Part shown: in pieces, positions 1 to 5,499 of the stretch
Layout: every line of letters begins with the position of its first letter
Numbering within the stretch: position 1 is the stretch's first letter
DNA from: Longimicrobium sp.
GTDB lineage: Bacteria; Gemmatimonadota; Gemmatimonadetes; Longimicrobiales; Longimicrobiaceae
Direction: 5' to 3'
NCBI GenBank assembly: GCA_030446945.1
Contig: JAUJMI010000218.1
Location: 1 to 6,545, forward strand
DNA: 6,545 nucleotides
The notes under the pieces: model-generated
Told to the model about the DNA's origin: nothing
The model's database searches: none
What the model saw: only the letters and a program-made list of their open reading frames with translations
Position numbers and translations under genes: made by a program

Positions 1-155
1 GTGCCACAGGACGGACAGGTCTCGGTCATCAGTCAGAGCAGCCGGTACGAGGGAAGAGCGCAAAGTGCAAATCTACGCCGCGCACCAACTTCCCTCAAGG
101 CGGCCCTCACCCCCGGTTCGTTGCACTCGCCTGCCCGCTCGCACAGACCTCATAG

Positions 156-175
156 GGGCGCGATTCATCGCGCCC
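156..175. repeat. REP-like perfect palindrome
   Basis: Nine-base arms (GGGCGCGAT and ATCGCGCCC) pair perfectly around a two-base spacer. The palindrome lies in the noncoding stretch 1-226 beyond the toxin-like remnant. I see no poly-T tract on either strand, so it is not a standard intrinsic terminator. Short GC-rich palindromes of this kind are typical of REP/REPIN-type intergenic repeats, but a second copy is not present in this window, so the repeat status is an inference. I see no supportable gene elsewhere in 1-226. Confidence 0.6.
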
Positions 176-226
176 GTGTCCGACACTGCTCCGCCGCTCA
201 TCGTGCACACCGCGATGCTTGTTGCT

Positions 227-467
227 TCAGAAGGGCAGGGGATTGTCTGCCTTTGCCCTGAGGAGCGTAACCCCGCCGGGCTCCACCAGGTAAAAGATCT
301 TGAGATCCGGCAGATCGTCTGGCGTGTCCTGCATGAAGATCCGGACTTCGCTGTCCTGCGTCGCGTAGCCGACGGTCGGCGGCCCGCGTTCCAGGTACCA
401 GCGCACGCCCAGGAGAGTGTCGGCCCAGCTATGGCCGGGAGGACCCATTCGACTGCAGGTCCAGCAT
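227..467 (-). pseudogene. Toxin-like small protein, partner of the Panacea antitoxin, probably frameshifted
   Basis: An open frame runs from an ATG at 448 to a TGA at 227-229 (73 codons). It carries a coherent protein-like segment that includes WADTLLGVRWYLERGP, then EVRIF, DLKIFYLVE and GVTLLRA towards the end. The alternating beta-strand pattern and the terminal 'V-T-L-L-R-A' strand resemble the RelE/ParE fold, but I cannot assign a family. Its position immediately after a Panacea-domain gene fits the known antitoxin-then-toxin order of PanA/PanT-type operons. The N-terminus looks damaged: the first beta strand expected of such a toxin (VEWVLPAIA) is readable only in another frame, just upstream of the tryptophan at WADT. 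A start at ATG 467 followed by two single-base losses would rebuild a natural protein. The 448 ATG overlaps the end of the antitoxin frame by 20 nt, so a short intact gene (227-448) is the alternative reading. Confidence 0.45.
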
Positions 468-945
468 GAAGGCCGCGGACTCCAATGACACCGTCCGGTA
501 GGGGATCTCTTCCCCGTCTTCCGCAAGCTGCCACGCTTCGAAGCGGTGTGACAGCTCGCCGACGGCCGTCGCGGTCTGCCCTTCGAGCTTCCCGAGCACG
601 TAGTCCACCATGGCGATCTCGTCCGCCGTGAACGCGGGAGAGGTCCGGCTCACGGACCGCGATCGGCCGCTTCTGCCTTTACCCTCTAACGAACCGCTCC
701 TTCATCACCAGGTCGCCCTTGCGCTGAAGGCAGTCGCGGGTGTTCAACAGGGAATCGGGTGCGGGTCCGTTCTGCATCCGCACGCAGCGCGCATCCGCGA
801 TCGAGCGTCCGTGCTTCGCGTAGAACAGGAAGTCGGCGTAGAACAGAGTCTTAGCCAGGCGCACCGATCCGAACAGCTCGTCCGTCTCGTGACAGTCCGC
901 GATGTACAGGATCAGTTCCGCCAGCTTGTCCTGCGTGCTGCCCAT
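429..945 (-). pseudogene. Panacea-domain (SocA-like, DUF4065) antitoxin pseudogene
   Basis: The ATG at 943-945 opens a frame with Panacea/SocA hallmarks: a helical start (KLAELILYIA), then VRLAKTLFYADF at about residues 28-39, a 'GRSI' segment and an 'NGPAP' turn. Panacea domains are chaperone-like antitoxins that neutralise many unrelated toxins. In SocA the domain also acts as a proteolytic adaptor. Here the frame stops at codon 89 (TAA, 679-681), yet the family sequence resumes in the same frame (PIAVREPDLS). It then shifts by one base near 636-642 into the frame AFTADEIAMVDYVLGK, LSHRFEAWQLAEDGEEIPY, ending at the TAG at 429-431. The combined length (about 172 codons) matches an intact family member. 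One nonsense codon plus one frameshift make this a pseudogene. The next gene upstream on the strand is recQ, 178 nt away, and the downstream neighbour is the toxin-like remnant. Confidence 0.83.
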
Positions 946-1123
946 GGCCCCGCCAGGGATCTCGCCAGCGGATGCCCACCGGCTCGGTACGGCATACGCT
1001 GCTGTCGGCGCAAGGTTTACGCCCACTGCGGCCCCTCCCCAGTCCTTTCTTCAGGAACTGGCGGCGGAGTGTTCAAGTCCCGCACCCGCGCGATCGGTTC
1101 AAGGCTACTATACCGAAGCCCGC

Positions 1124-3067
1124 CTACATCGCCTCGCACCACGCGAGCACCTCGGCGAAGCGGCGGTCCTCCAGGGCGGCGAAGAGGGCGTTGCGGGTCA
1201 GCTTGGCCTGCGTGAGCGCCGGCGTGGAGAGCCCGCACAGGAAGCGTGCGCGCCGCCGCGCGGTGCCGAGCCCGTCCGGGTGCCTGCCGCACAGCGCGCG
1301 AAAGGCGCTGGCATCGATCGCGCGCTCCACCGGCGGGTGCGGCGGAAGCGCGGGGAAGCGGGTGGGGGTCCGCGTCGTGCACCAGGTGCAGTGGCCGCAC
1401 GGCTCGGCGCGCACCTCGCCGAAGTACTCCAGGAGCACGTTGGTCTGGCACCCGTCGCGCTCCACCAGCTCCACCACCTGGCCGATGCGCTCCACCTCGC
1501 CCACTTCGCGCTGGACGAAGCGCGCCTCCAGCTCGCCCGCCAGCGCCTCCACGTCCAGCCGCGGGACGAGCTTCGAGTAGCGCTGGCGCAGATCGGTCAC
1601 CTGCAGCTCCGCCAGCCCCTGCTCGGACAGGTACTCCAGGGCGCGCACCACCCGGCCGCGATCCACCGTGCCCAGCACCGGCTCGTCGGGCTCGATGGTG
1701 TAGAGCGTGCGCCCGAACTTCGCCTGGCTGAAAAGAGCCGACACGAACCGCGCCCGCTCCCCCGAGAAGCGGCCGACGACCTCGGGGAGCGGCGCCAGGA
1801 GCTTCGCCTTGTAGCCGGCGTAGAACGGCGTTCCCTGTCGGATCACGCCCAGCAGTTCCAGGTAGGTGAGCGCCGTGCGCAGCACGAGCTGTCGCAGGTC
1901 GTGCTGGTTTGCAAGCTTCAGCTGCGCGATCTCAAAGGTGGCGGGCTCCGCGTCGATCCAGCGGAGCAGGCCGCGGATCGATTCGCGGTCGGGCGTGTCG
2001 CCGTACGCGAAGTTCTCCAGCGTCGCCACGTCTTCCATGCTCCCCAGCACCTCCACCGTGGAGTCCAGCCCGTCGCGCCCCGCCCGGCCGATCTCCTGGC
2101 TGTAGCTCTCCAGCCCCTTGGGCAGGTTGTAGTGGTAGACGTAGCGCACGTCCGCCTTGTCGATCCCCATCCCGAATGCGATGGTCGCGACCACGGTGGC
2201 GCGGTCGGAGCCCTTCCACCACTCCTGCACCTCGGAGCGCAGCTCGGACTCCATCCCGGCATGGTAGGCGCGCGCGGGGATCCCGGCATCGGCCAGCACC
2301 TCGGCGACGCTCTCCGCCGTCTTCTGGAGCGTCACGTACACGATCCCCGGCCCCGGCGGGCGCGAGCGGATGCGCTCCACCAGCACGAGGTCGCGCCTCG
2401 CCGACGCCACCGGATGCGTGGAGAGGAAGAGGTTGGGCCGGTGGAAGCCCGTAACCACCGCTCCCGCGGGTGCGATCCCGAAGCTGTCGCAGATGTCTTT
2501 TACCACGGCGGGAGTCGCGGTGGCCGTCAGCGCCAGGATCCGCTCCACGCTCAGGGTGCGCGCCGTCTCTGCCAGCTTCAGGTAGTCCGGCCGGAAGTTG
2601 TGCCCCCACTGAGAGATGCAGTGCGCCTCATCCACGGCGAACAGCGAGATCCTCACCCGGCCGAGCTGCTCCAGGAAACGCTCGTTGTTGAAGCGCTCCG
2701 GCGCCACGTACAGCAGCTTCAACGTCCCCGCGCGCAGCCCGCGCTCCACGGACGCGATCTCGTGGCGCTCCAGCGAGCTGTCCAGCCGCGCCGCCTGGAT
2801 GCCGCGCGAGCGCAGGTAGTCGATCTGGTCCTTCATCAGCGCGATCAGCGGCGAGATCACCACTGTCACCCCGTCCCAAAGGAGTGCCGGAAGCTGGTAG
2901 CAGAGCGACTTCCCCCCGCCGGTGGGGAAGACCGCCAATGCTCCGCCGTGGTCGAAGAGCGCCTCGATGACCTGGCGCTGCCCCGGCCGGAACTCGGGCA
3001 GCCCGAATCGCTCGCGGAGGAGCGCCTCGGTGGCCTCCATTGCGCTGGGTGTATCGATCGTGGCCAT
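1124..3067 (-). CDS. recQ: ATP-dependent DNA helicase RecQ, C-terminal zinc-module variant
   Basis: A 647-residue superfamily 2 3'-5' DNA helicase for recombination and stalled-fork processing in the cytoplasm. Motif 0 (FRPGQ, 26-30), Walker A (TGGGKS, 49-54), motif Ia (SPLIALMKDQ, 72-81), DEAH plus the RecQ aromatic-rich loop (DEAHCISQWGHNFRPDY, 146-162), motif III (TATAT, 181-185) and motif VI (QEIGRAGRDG, 324-333) are all present, so the motor looks active. Unlike E. coli RecQ, no cysteine lies between 334 and 539. The zinc set C540, C557, C560, C563 comes near the C-terminus, preceded by winged-helix-like sequence and embedding LLEYFGE. Its spacing C-x16-C-x2-C-x2-C equals that of E. coli RecQ. 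An 84-residue tail follows, with no recognisable HRDC domain. I chose the ATG at 3065-3067 because the helicase homology begins soon after. The longer open frame to 3295 would read through the terminator of the next transcript. An in-frame ATG at 3040 is the alternative. No strong ribosome site or promoter is visible. Confidence 0.96.
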   Translation of the reverse strand: MATIDTPSAMEATEALLRERFGLPEFRPGQRQVIEALFDHGGALAVFPTGGGKSLCYQLPALLWDGVTVVISPLIALMKDQIDYLRSRGIQAARLDSSLERHEIASVERGLRAGTLKLLYVAPERFNNERFLEQLGRVRISLFAVDEAHCISQWGHNFRPDYLKLAETARTLSVERILALTATATPAVVKDICDSFGIAPAGAVVTGFHRPNLFLSTHPVASARRDLVLVERIRSRPPGPGIVYVTLQKTAESVAEVLADAGIPARAYHAGMESELRSEVQEWWKGSDRATVVATIAFGMGIDKADVRYVYHYNLPKGLESYSQEIGRAGRDGLDSTVEVLGSMEDVATLENFAYGDTPDRESIRGLLRWIDAEPATFEIAQLKLANQHDLRQLVLRTALTYLELLGVIRQGTPFYAGYKAKLLAPLPEVVGRFSGERARFVSALFSQAKFGRTLYTIEPDEPVLGTVDRGRVVRALEYLSEQGLAELQVTDLRQRYSKLVPRLDVEALAGELEARFVQREVGEVERIGQVVELVERDGCQTNVLLEYFGEVRAEPCGHCTWCTTRTPTRFPALPPHPPVERAIDASAFRALCGRHPDGLGTARRRARFLCGLSTPALTQAKLTRNALFAALEDRRFAEVLAWCEAM

Positions 3068-3224
3068 CGCGTGTGTGCTCTCGTGTCGTGTAGGTGACGG
3101 GAGGTGCCGTCGCGCATCCCAACATCGTCGTGCCGCACCCCGCGCACAATCGCAACGTTCCGCCAGCCGCCGCGCCATCTGCTCCAGAGTAGGCGCTCGG
3201 GGCCCGGCAGCGCTCCTTTGCGTG

Positions 3225-3255
3225 AAAAACCCGGCTCCGCGACGGCGGAACCGGG
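3225..3255 (-). terminator. Intrinsic terminator after the response regulator / zinc-ribbon operon
   Basis: Read on the minus strand, an 11-position stem (CCCGGTTCCGC against GCGGAGCCGGG, with one mismatched pair and a four-base loop) is followed directly by TTTTT. It begins 36 nt past the stop codon of the zinc-ribbon gene and lies about 160 nt before the recQ start. It therefore ends the upstream operon and makes recQ a separate transcription unit. Confidence 0.85.
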
Positions 3256-3291
3256 CATGCAGGTCACTCGCACCGGTCTGAACAGCGTGGC

Positions 3292-3501
3292 TCAAGGATC
3301 AGTGCAGTCCCGTTTGTAGCCGCAGTTTGGGCACACGATCTTACAGTTGTGGTCGTACATTTCCACGCCGCAGATGTCGCAGAAGTGCTGCGTGGGGACC
3401 TCGACCTTGCGGAAGGGCGCCGGCTCGGGCGGGGGAGCAGCGGGCACGGGGGCCTTGTGCGCGTTGATGCGGGCGCACCAGCTCGGGTCGAAGTGCGCCA
3501 T
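3292..3501 (-). CDS. Small zinc-ribbon protein coupled to a response regulator
   Basis: A 69-residue protein. Residues 1-9 are followed by a proline/alanine-rich linker (about 17-30). The C-terminal half carries two Cys-x2-Cys knuckles (CDIC 41-44 and CPNC 57-60) with extra cysteines at 53 and 66, ending GYKRDCTDP. The arrangement predicts one zinc ribbon. I recognise the general 'C-x-x-C-G-Y-x-R-D-C-x-D-P' ending as that of small uncharacterised zinc-ribbon proteins, but no function is assigned. Its ATG shares one base with the TGA of the response regulator gene (TGATG), which is a classic arrangement for translational coupling. It is the last gene before the terminator. Partnership with the regulator, for instance as a nucleic-acid or protein-binding accessory, is an inference from this coupling only. 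Confidence 0.85.
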   Translation of the reverse strand: MAHFDPSWCARINAHKAPVPAAPPPEPAPFRKVEVPTQHFCDICGVEMYDHNCKIVCPNCGYKRDCTDP

Positions 3502-3914
3502 CAGCGGCCGGGGTCGCCCAGGCGCCGCCGCACTTCTTCCAGGAGGCGGTGGGGGGCGCAGGGCTTCGACACCCACCCGTCGCACCCGGCGTCCAGCACG
3601 CGCCGGCCGACGGAGCCGTACGGGAGGGCGCTCACGATCACCACGGGGATGCCGCGCGTGGAGGGGTCCTGCTTGAGCTGCTCCGTGGCGCGGATCCCGT
3701 CGATGCCGGGTACGGAGATGTCCATCAGGATCAGGTCCGGGCGCTCTTCGCGCGCCACGCGCAGGCCCTCGATGCCGTCGCCGGTGGCGAGGACGCGGTA
3801 GCCGTGGTGCTGGAGGAACGCGGCGTGGATCGCCCTCATCTCCAGCTGGTCCTCTACGATCAAAACCGTTTTGCTGCCGCCCGGAAACTCGGCACGCTTG
3901 GGAACTGCGCTCAC
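3501..3914 (-). CDS. Single-domain response regulator (CheY-like receiver)
   Basis: A 137-residue protein made of one receiver domain with no output domain. The acidic pair E21-D22 binds magnesium, D65 (in LILMDISVPGIDG) is the phosphoacceptor, S95 is the switch Ser/Thr in VVIVSA, and K117 in SKP is the conserved lysine, so phosphotransfer chemistry looks complete. The start is GTG at 3912-3914, chosen because a GAGGTGA ribosome site lies just upstream. No histidine kinase is in the window, so this is an orphan regulator whose kinase is encoded elsewhere. It probably signals through protein-protein contacts, as CheY/DivK-type proteins do. It is cotranscribed and overlaps by one base with the zinc-ribbon gene. 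A possible leader hairpin covers its ribosome site (see separate entry). Confidence 0.95.
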   Translation of the reverse strand: MSAVPKRAEFPGGSKTVLIVEDQLEMRAIHAAFLQHHGYRVLATGDGIEGLRVAREERPDLILMDISVPGIDGIRATEQLKQDPSTRGIPVVIVSALPYGSVGRRVLDAGCDGWVSKPCAPHRLLEEVRRRLGDPGR

Positions 3915-3919
3915 GTCTC

Positions 3920-3952
3920 ACCTCGGGGTGGATGGTCCTGCCCCCCGAAGGT
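3920..3952 (-). promoter_or_regulatory. Possible leader hairpin covering the response-regulator ribosome site
   Basis: On the minus-strand transcript, ACCTTCGGGG (3952-3943) can pair with CCCCGAGGT (3928-3920) over nine base pairs with one bulged T and a 14-nt loop. The 3' arm contains most of the GAGGT Shine-Dalgarno sequence for the GTG start at 3914. Folding would hide the ribosome site. This is a visible complementarity only. No ligand domain or known riboswitch is recognised, and GC-rich DNA makes such pairings fairly common by chance. Confidence 0.35.
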
Positions 3953-4000
3953 AAACCCGCCACCCGTCGCACGCCAAGGGGTGAGCGCGAATCTGCCACG

Positions 4001-4225
4001 TCACCGCCAAGCCGCCTGGCGAATCTCGATGTAGCCCACACGTACGACGGGAGCAGGAATCGAAGTACCCTCCTCCCGAAGACTCTCCAGGTGGAACTCG
4101 ACTGCCTCGCGGATCAACTCGCGCGCTTCTTCCTCGCTCTCAGCGACGGCAACGCACCCCGGCAGATCCGGAACGTACGCACCGAAACCGGTGGGGCTCG
4201 GCTCGATGACGATCGAGTATTGCAT
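4001..4225 (-). CDS. hicB: HicB-family antitoxin (short form)
   Basis: A 74-residue HicB-like antitoxin with the partial RNase H-like fold. The N-terminal strand (MQYSIVIEP), the hallmark AYVPDLPGCVA at residues 16-26, and the helix SEEEARELIREAVEFHLESL (about 30-49) are typical. The 'short' form lacks the ribbon-helix-helix or HTH DNA-binding tail seen in longer HicB proteins, ending soon after VGYIEI. HicB normally binds and blocks the HicA mRNA interferase. The start is ATG at 4223-4225 with a GAGGGAAG ribosome site just upstream. It follows the hicA reading region by 12 nt, in the usual toxin-first order. The frame is fully open, while the toxin gene beside it is frameshifted. Confidence 0.92.
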   Translation of the reverse strand: MQYSIVIEPSPTGFGAYVPDLPGCVAVAESEEEARELIREAVEFHLESLREEGTSIPAPVVRVGYIEIRQAAWR

Positions 4226-4237
4226 GCTTTACTTCCC

Positions 4238-4410
4238 TCATGCCTGCTCGAAGATGTTCCTGAGCGTGCCGAGTGGCACGTCCATACTCAACTTTCCAGG
4301 AACAGTCACCGTTGCCTGATCGGGTGCTTAAACTGCCGGTGACTGCCACGGGTGCGGGCAAGATACCAGCCATCGGCCTCGATGCGGGCAATCACTTCAT
4401 GGACTTTCAT
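4238..4410 (-). pseudogene. hicA: hicA mRNA interferase, frameshifted
   Basis: HicA is a small double-stranded-RNA-binding-domain-like toxin that cleaves mRNA. The ATG at 4408-4410 opens MKVHEVIARIEADGWYLART followed by RGSHRQFKHP, the canonical first half. It includes the catalytic histidine H24 in the GSH motif. The frame then ends at codon 35 (TGA, 4306-4308). The canonical second half (TVTVPGKLSMDVPLGTLRNI, then FEQA) continues in another frame from 4312 to the TGA at 4238-4240. The total of 173 nt equals 58 codons minus one base, so a single-base deletion near 4313-4318 explains everything. A truncated 34-residue product retaining H24 could still be made, but it lacks the second half of the fold and is unlikely to be a toxin. 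Reversion or a sequencing error are the alternatives. Confidence 0.87.
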
Positions 4411-4416
4411 CCAGCG

Positions 4417-4445
4417 ATGTTAGGAAGCCAATCGACCGCCAACAA
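4417..4445 (-). promoter_or_regulatory. Candidate hicAB promoter, leaderless-type spacing
   Basis: On the minus strand, TTGTTG (4445-4440) and TAACAT (4422-4417) are separated by 17 bp. Each matches four of six positions of the sigma-70 consensus. The -10 element ends only six bases before the hicA ATG at 4410, so transcription would start at or next to the start codon, giving a leaderless mRNA. No Shine-Dalgarno sequence lies in that gap, which agrees with this reading. Confidence 0.4.
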
Positions 4446-4506
4446 TGGGCTCCCCGCAACTGGTCCGGTCGATGTCTTCAAGAGAGCCGCAGCGTGCATT
4501 GGTGGC

Positions 4507-4698
4507 TTACTCCCGCGCCGCCCGCTCCACCACCCAGATGGCGGGGTCGAGCTGGTCCACCTCTTCCTGCCTGCCATCGTCCCAACGGACCACGGCCCAG
4601 AGGGCGAACCCCTCCAAGATCCAGCCCATGCCGCCGGCCACGTGCTGCACCGCGTCGCCGGTGTTGTAGAAGTGCCGCGACTCCAGTTGTGCGCTCAA
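4507..4698 (-). CDS. Small SH3/KOW-like hypothetical protein
   Basis: A 63-residue protein I do not recognise by name. It reads as a compact all-beta domain: GDAVQHV, GMGWILEG, ALWAVVRWDDGRQEEV and a final IWVVERA strand. The 'G-x-G-x-V-...-V-R-W-D-D-G' pattern is that of small SH3/Tudor/KOW-like barrels. There is no signal peptide or membrane segment. I chose TTG at 4696-4698 as start because GGGGAG lies seven bases upstream. No in-frame ATG, GTG or TTG is better placed, and the frame further upstream reads as arginine-rich noise. It is the first minus-strand gene left of the divergence with the acetyltransferase gene. The next gene downstream is hicA, 96 nt away. Confidence 0.62.
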   Translation of the reverse strand: MSAQLESRHFYNTGDAVQHVAGGMGWILEGFALWAVVRWDDGRQEEVDQLDPAIWVVERAARE

Positions 4699-4817
4699 CG
4701 AACCGCTCCCCGCCTTCCGCTGTGGATCACCCCTCGGCCGCATCCCCGGGCGGACGCGCGCGGCGGTAACTTGACGCCGCGTGCCGCTCCGGGGCAACTT
4801 CCCGGCCCGCTTCCGCC

Positions 4818-5402
4818 GTGTCCCGAACCGTGCAGCGCGTGCCGTCCCAGGAAGATCCCGTCATCGAGTCCGCGCGGCTCGTCATCCGCCCGCTGGGGCT
4901 GGACGACGCGCCGCGCCTGCAGGCCGTCTTCGAGGCCACGCCCGACCATTTCGCGGTCGTGGCGGGGCAGGAGGGTGCCACGCCGGAGAGCGCCGCGCAC
5001 GAGCTTCGCGAGGCCGCCTCGCGCCCCGGCCGCGAGGTCGCGCTGATCTCGCTGGCGGACGGCACCGATGCCGGCGCGCTTGGCTGGTGGGCCGCGCATC
5101 CCGAGCCGGACGTGGCGCTGCTCGGGATGATCCTGGTCGTGCCCGCGCATCGCGGCACGGGTGTGGCTCGCGAGGCTCTGGCCGCGCTCGAGGGACGGCT
5201 TGCCGCGCGGGGCATCCGCCGCCTGCGCACCGCCTTCCAGCGACGCCGCCTCGCCATCCACCCCGTGGTCAAGGCGCTCGGGTTCGGCGAGATGAGCATC
5301 CGCGAGCACACCAAGCTGGGGCTGGCGGGGGCGAGCATCTCGTTGTGGGAGAAGGCGATCGAGAACAGCAACTACTTGCCTCAGACAGAGACACAGAGAT
5401 AA
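4818..5402 (+). CDS. GNAT-family N-acetyltransferase
   Basis: A 194-residue acetyl-CoA-dependent acyltransferase of the GNAT fold. The N-terminal strand RLVIRPLGLDDAPRLQAVF (about 20-38) is the typical beta1-alpha1 start. The acetyl-CoA loop is VVPAHRGTGVA (107-117), giving the R/Q-x-x-G-x-G/A signature with R112, G113, G115 and A117. GFGE later in the protein fits the beta6-beta7 region. The substrate cannot be told from sequence. The start is uncertain: GTG codons at 4818, 4830 and 4839 are all in frame, none has a clear ribosome site, and I keep the longest. The last eight or so residues (LPQTETQR) are encoded by one arm of an intergenic inverted repeat, so the natural C-terminus appears to have been extended or replaced by the repeat. 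It diverges from the 4507-4698 gene. Confidence 0.92.
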   Translation: MSRTVQRVPSQEDPVIESARLVIRPLGLDDAPRLQAVFEATPDHFAVVAGQEGATPESAAHELREAASRPGREVALISLADGTDAGALGWWAAHPEPDVALLGMILVVPAHRGTGVAREALAALEGRLAARGIRRLRTAFQRRRLAIHPVVKALGFGEMSIREHTKLGLAGASISLWEKAIENSNYLPQTETQR

Positions 5403-5465
5403 AGGAGAGGAACGAAGCAGGGCATTGTCCGTTCCTCTGTGCTCTTTCCATACCCCTCTCTGAGG
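5379..5465. repeat. Imperfect inverted repeat overlapping the acetyltransferase 3' end
   Basis: Outer arms CCTCAGACAGAG (5379-5390) and CTCTCTGAGG (5456-5465) pair with a two-base bulge. Inner arms AGAGGAACG (5406-5414) and CGTTCCTCT (5430-5438) pair perfectly around a 15-nt loop. The purine-rich run on the left and pyrimidine-rich run on the right, rich in AGACAC/GTGTCT-like words, differ sharply from the coding sequence around them. It could act as a transcript-end structure for the acetyltransferase gene, though no poly-T tract follows. No second copy is in this window. Confidence 0.6.
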
Positions 5466-5499
5466 CCCTGTGTGAACCTGCTTTTCGCCGGATCTGAGG

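Noticed and set aside
1..261. Plus-strand open frame at the left edge
   Set aside because: Its translation is arginine/alanine/histidine-rich without a domain. It overlaps the palindrome and the end of the toxin-like remnant, so it is noncoding.
1068..1100. TTCAAGTCCCGC resembles a tRNA T-arm
   Set aside because: No acceptor, D-arm or anticodon stem can be folded around it on either strand, and the match is confined to the T-loop-like word.
1107..1112. TATAGT on the minus strand as a -10 element for the Panacea gene
   Set aside because: There is no -35 match at a suitable distance, and it lies about 160 nt from the start codon, so support is too weak to list.
902..3097. A 731-codon open frame on the plus strand opposite recQ
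   Set aside because: It is antisense to an unmistakable RecQ. Its translation is arginine-, alanine- and histidine-rich with no domain, as expected for the antisense frame of a high-GC gene.
3068..3295. A 76-residue N-terminal extension of RecQ
   Set aside because: The extra sequence has no helicase homology and would span the intrinsic terminator at 3225-3255. The ATG at 3067 directly precedes the RecQ domain.
4771..4799. TTGACG as a -35 element for the acetyltransferase gene
   Set aside because: The sequence at the -10 distance (GCAACT) does not fit the consensus.
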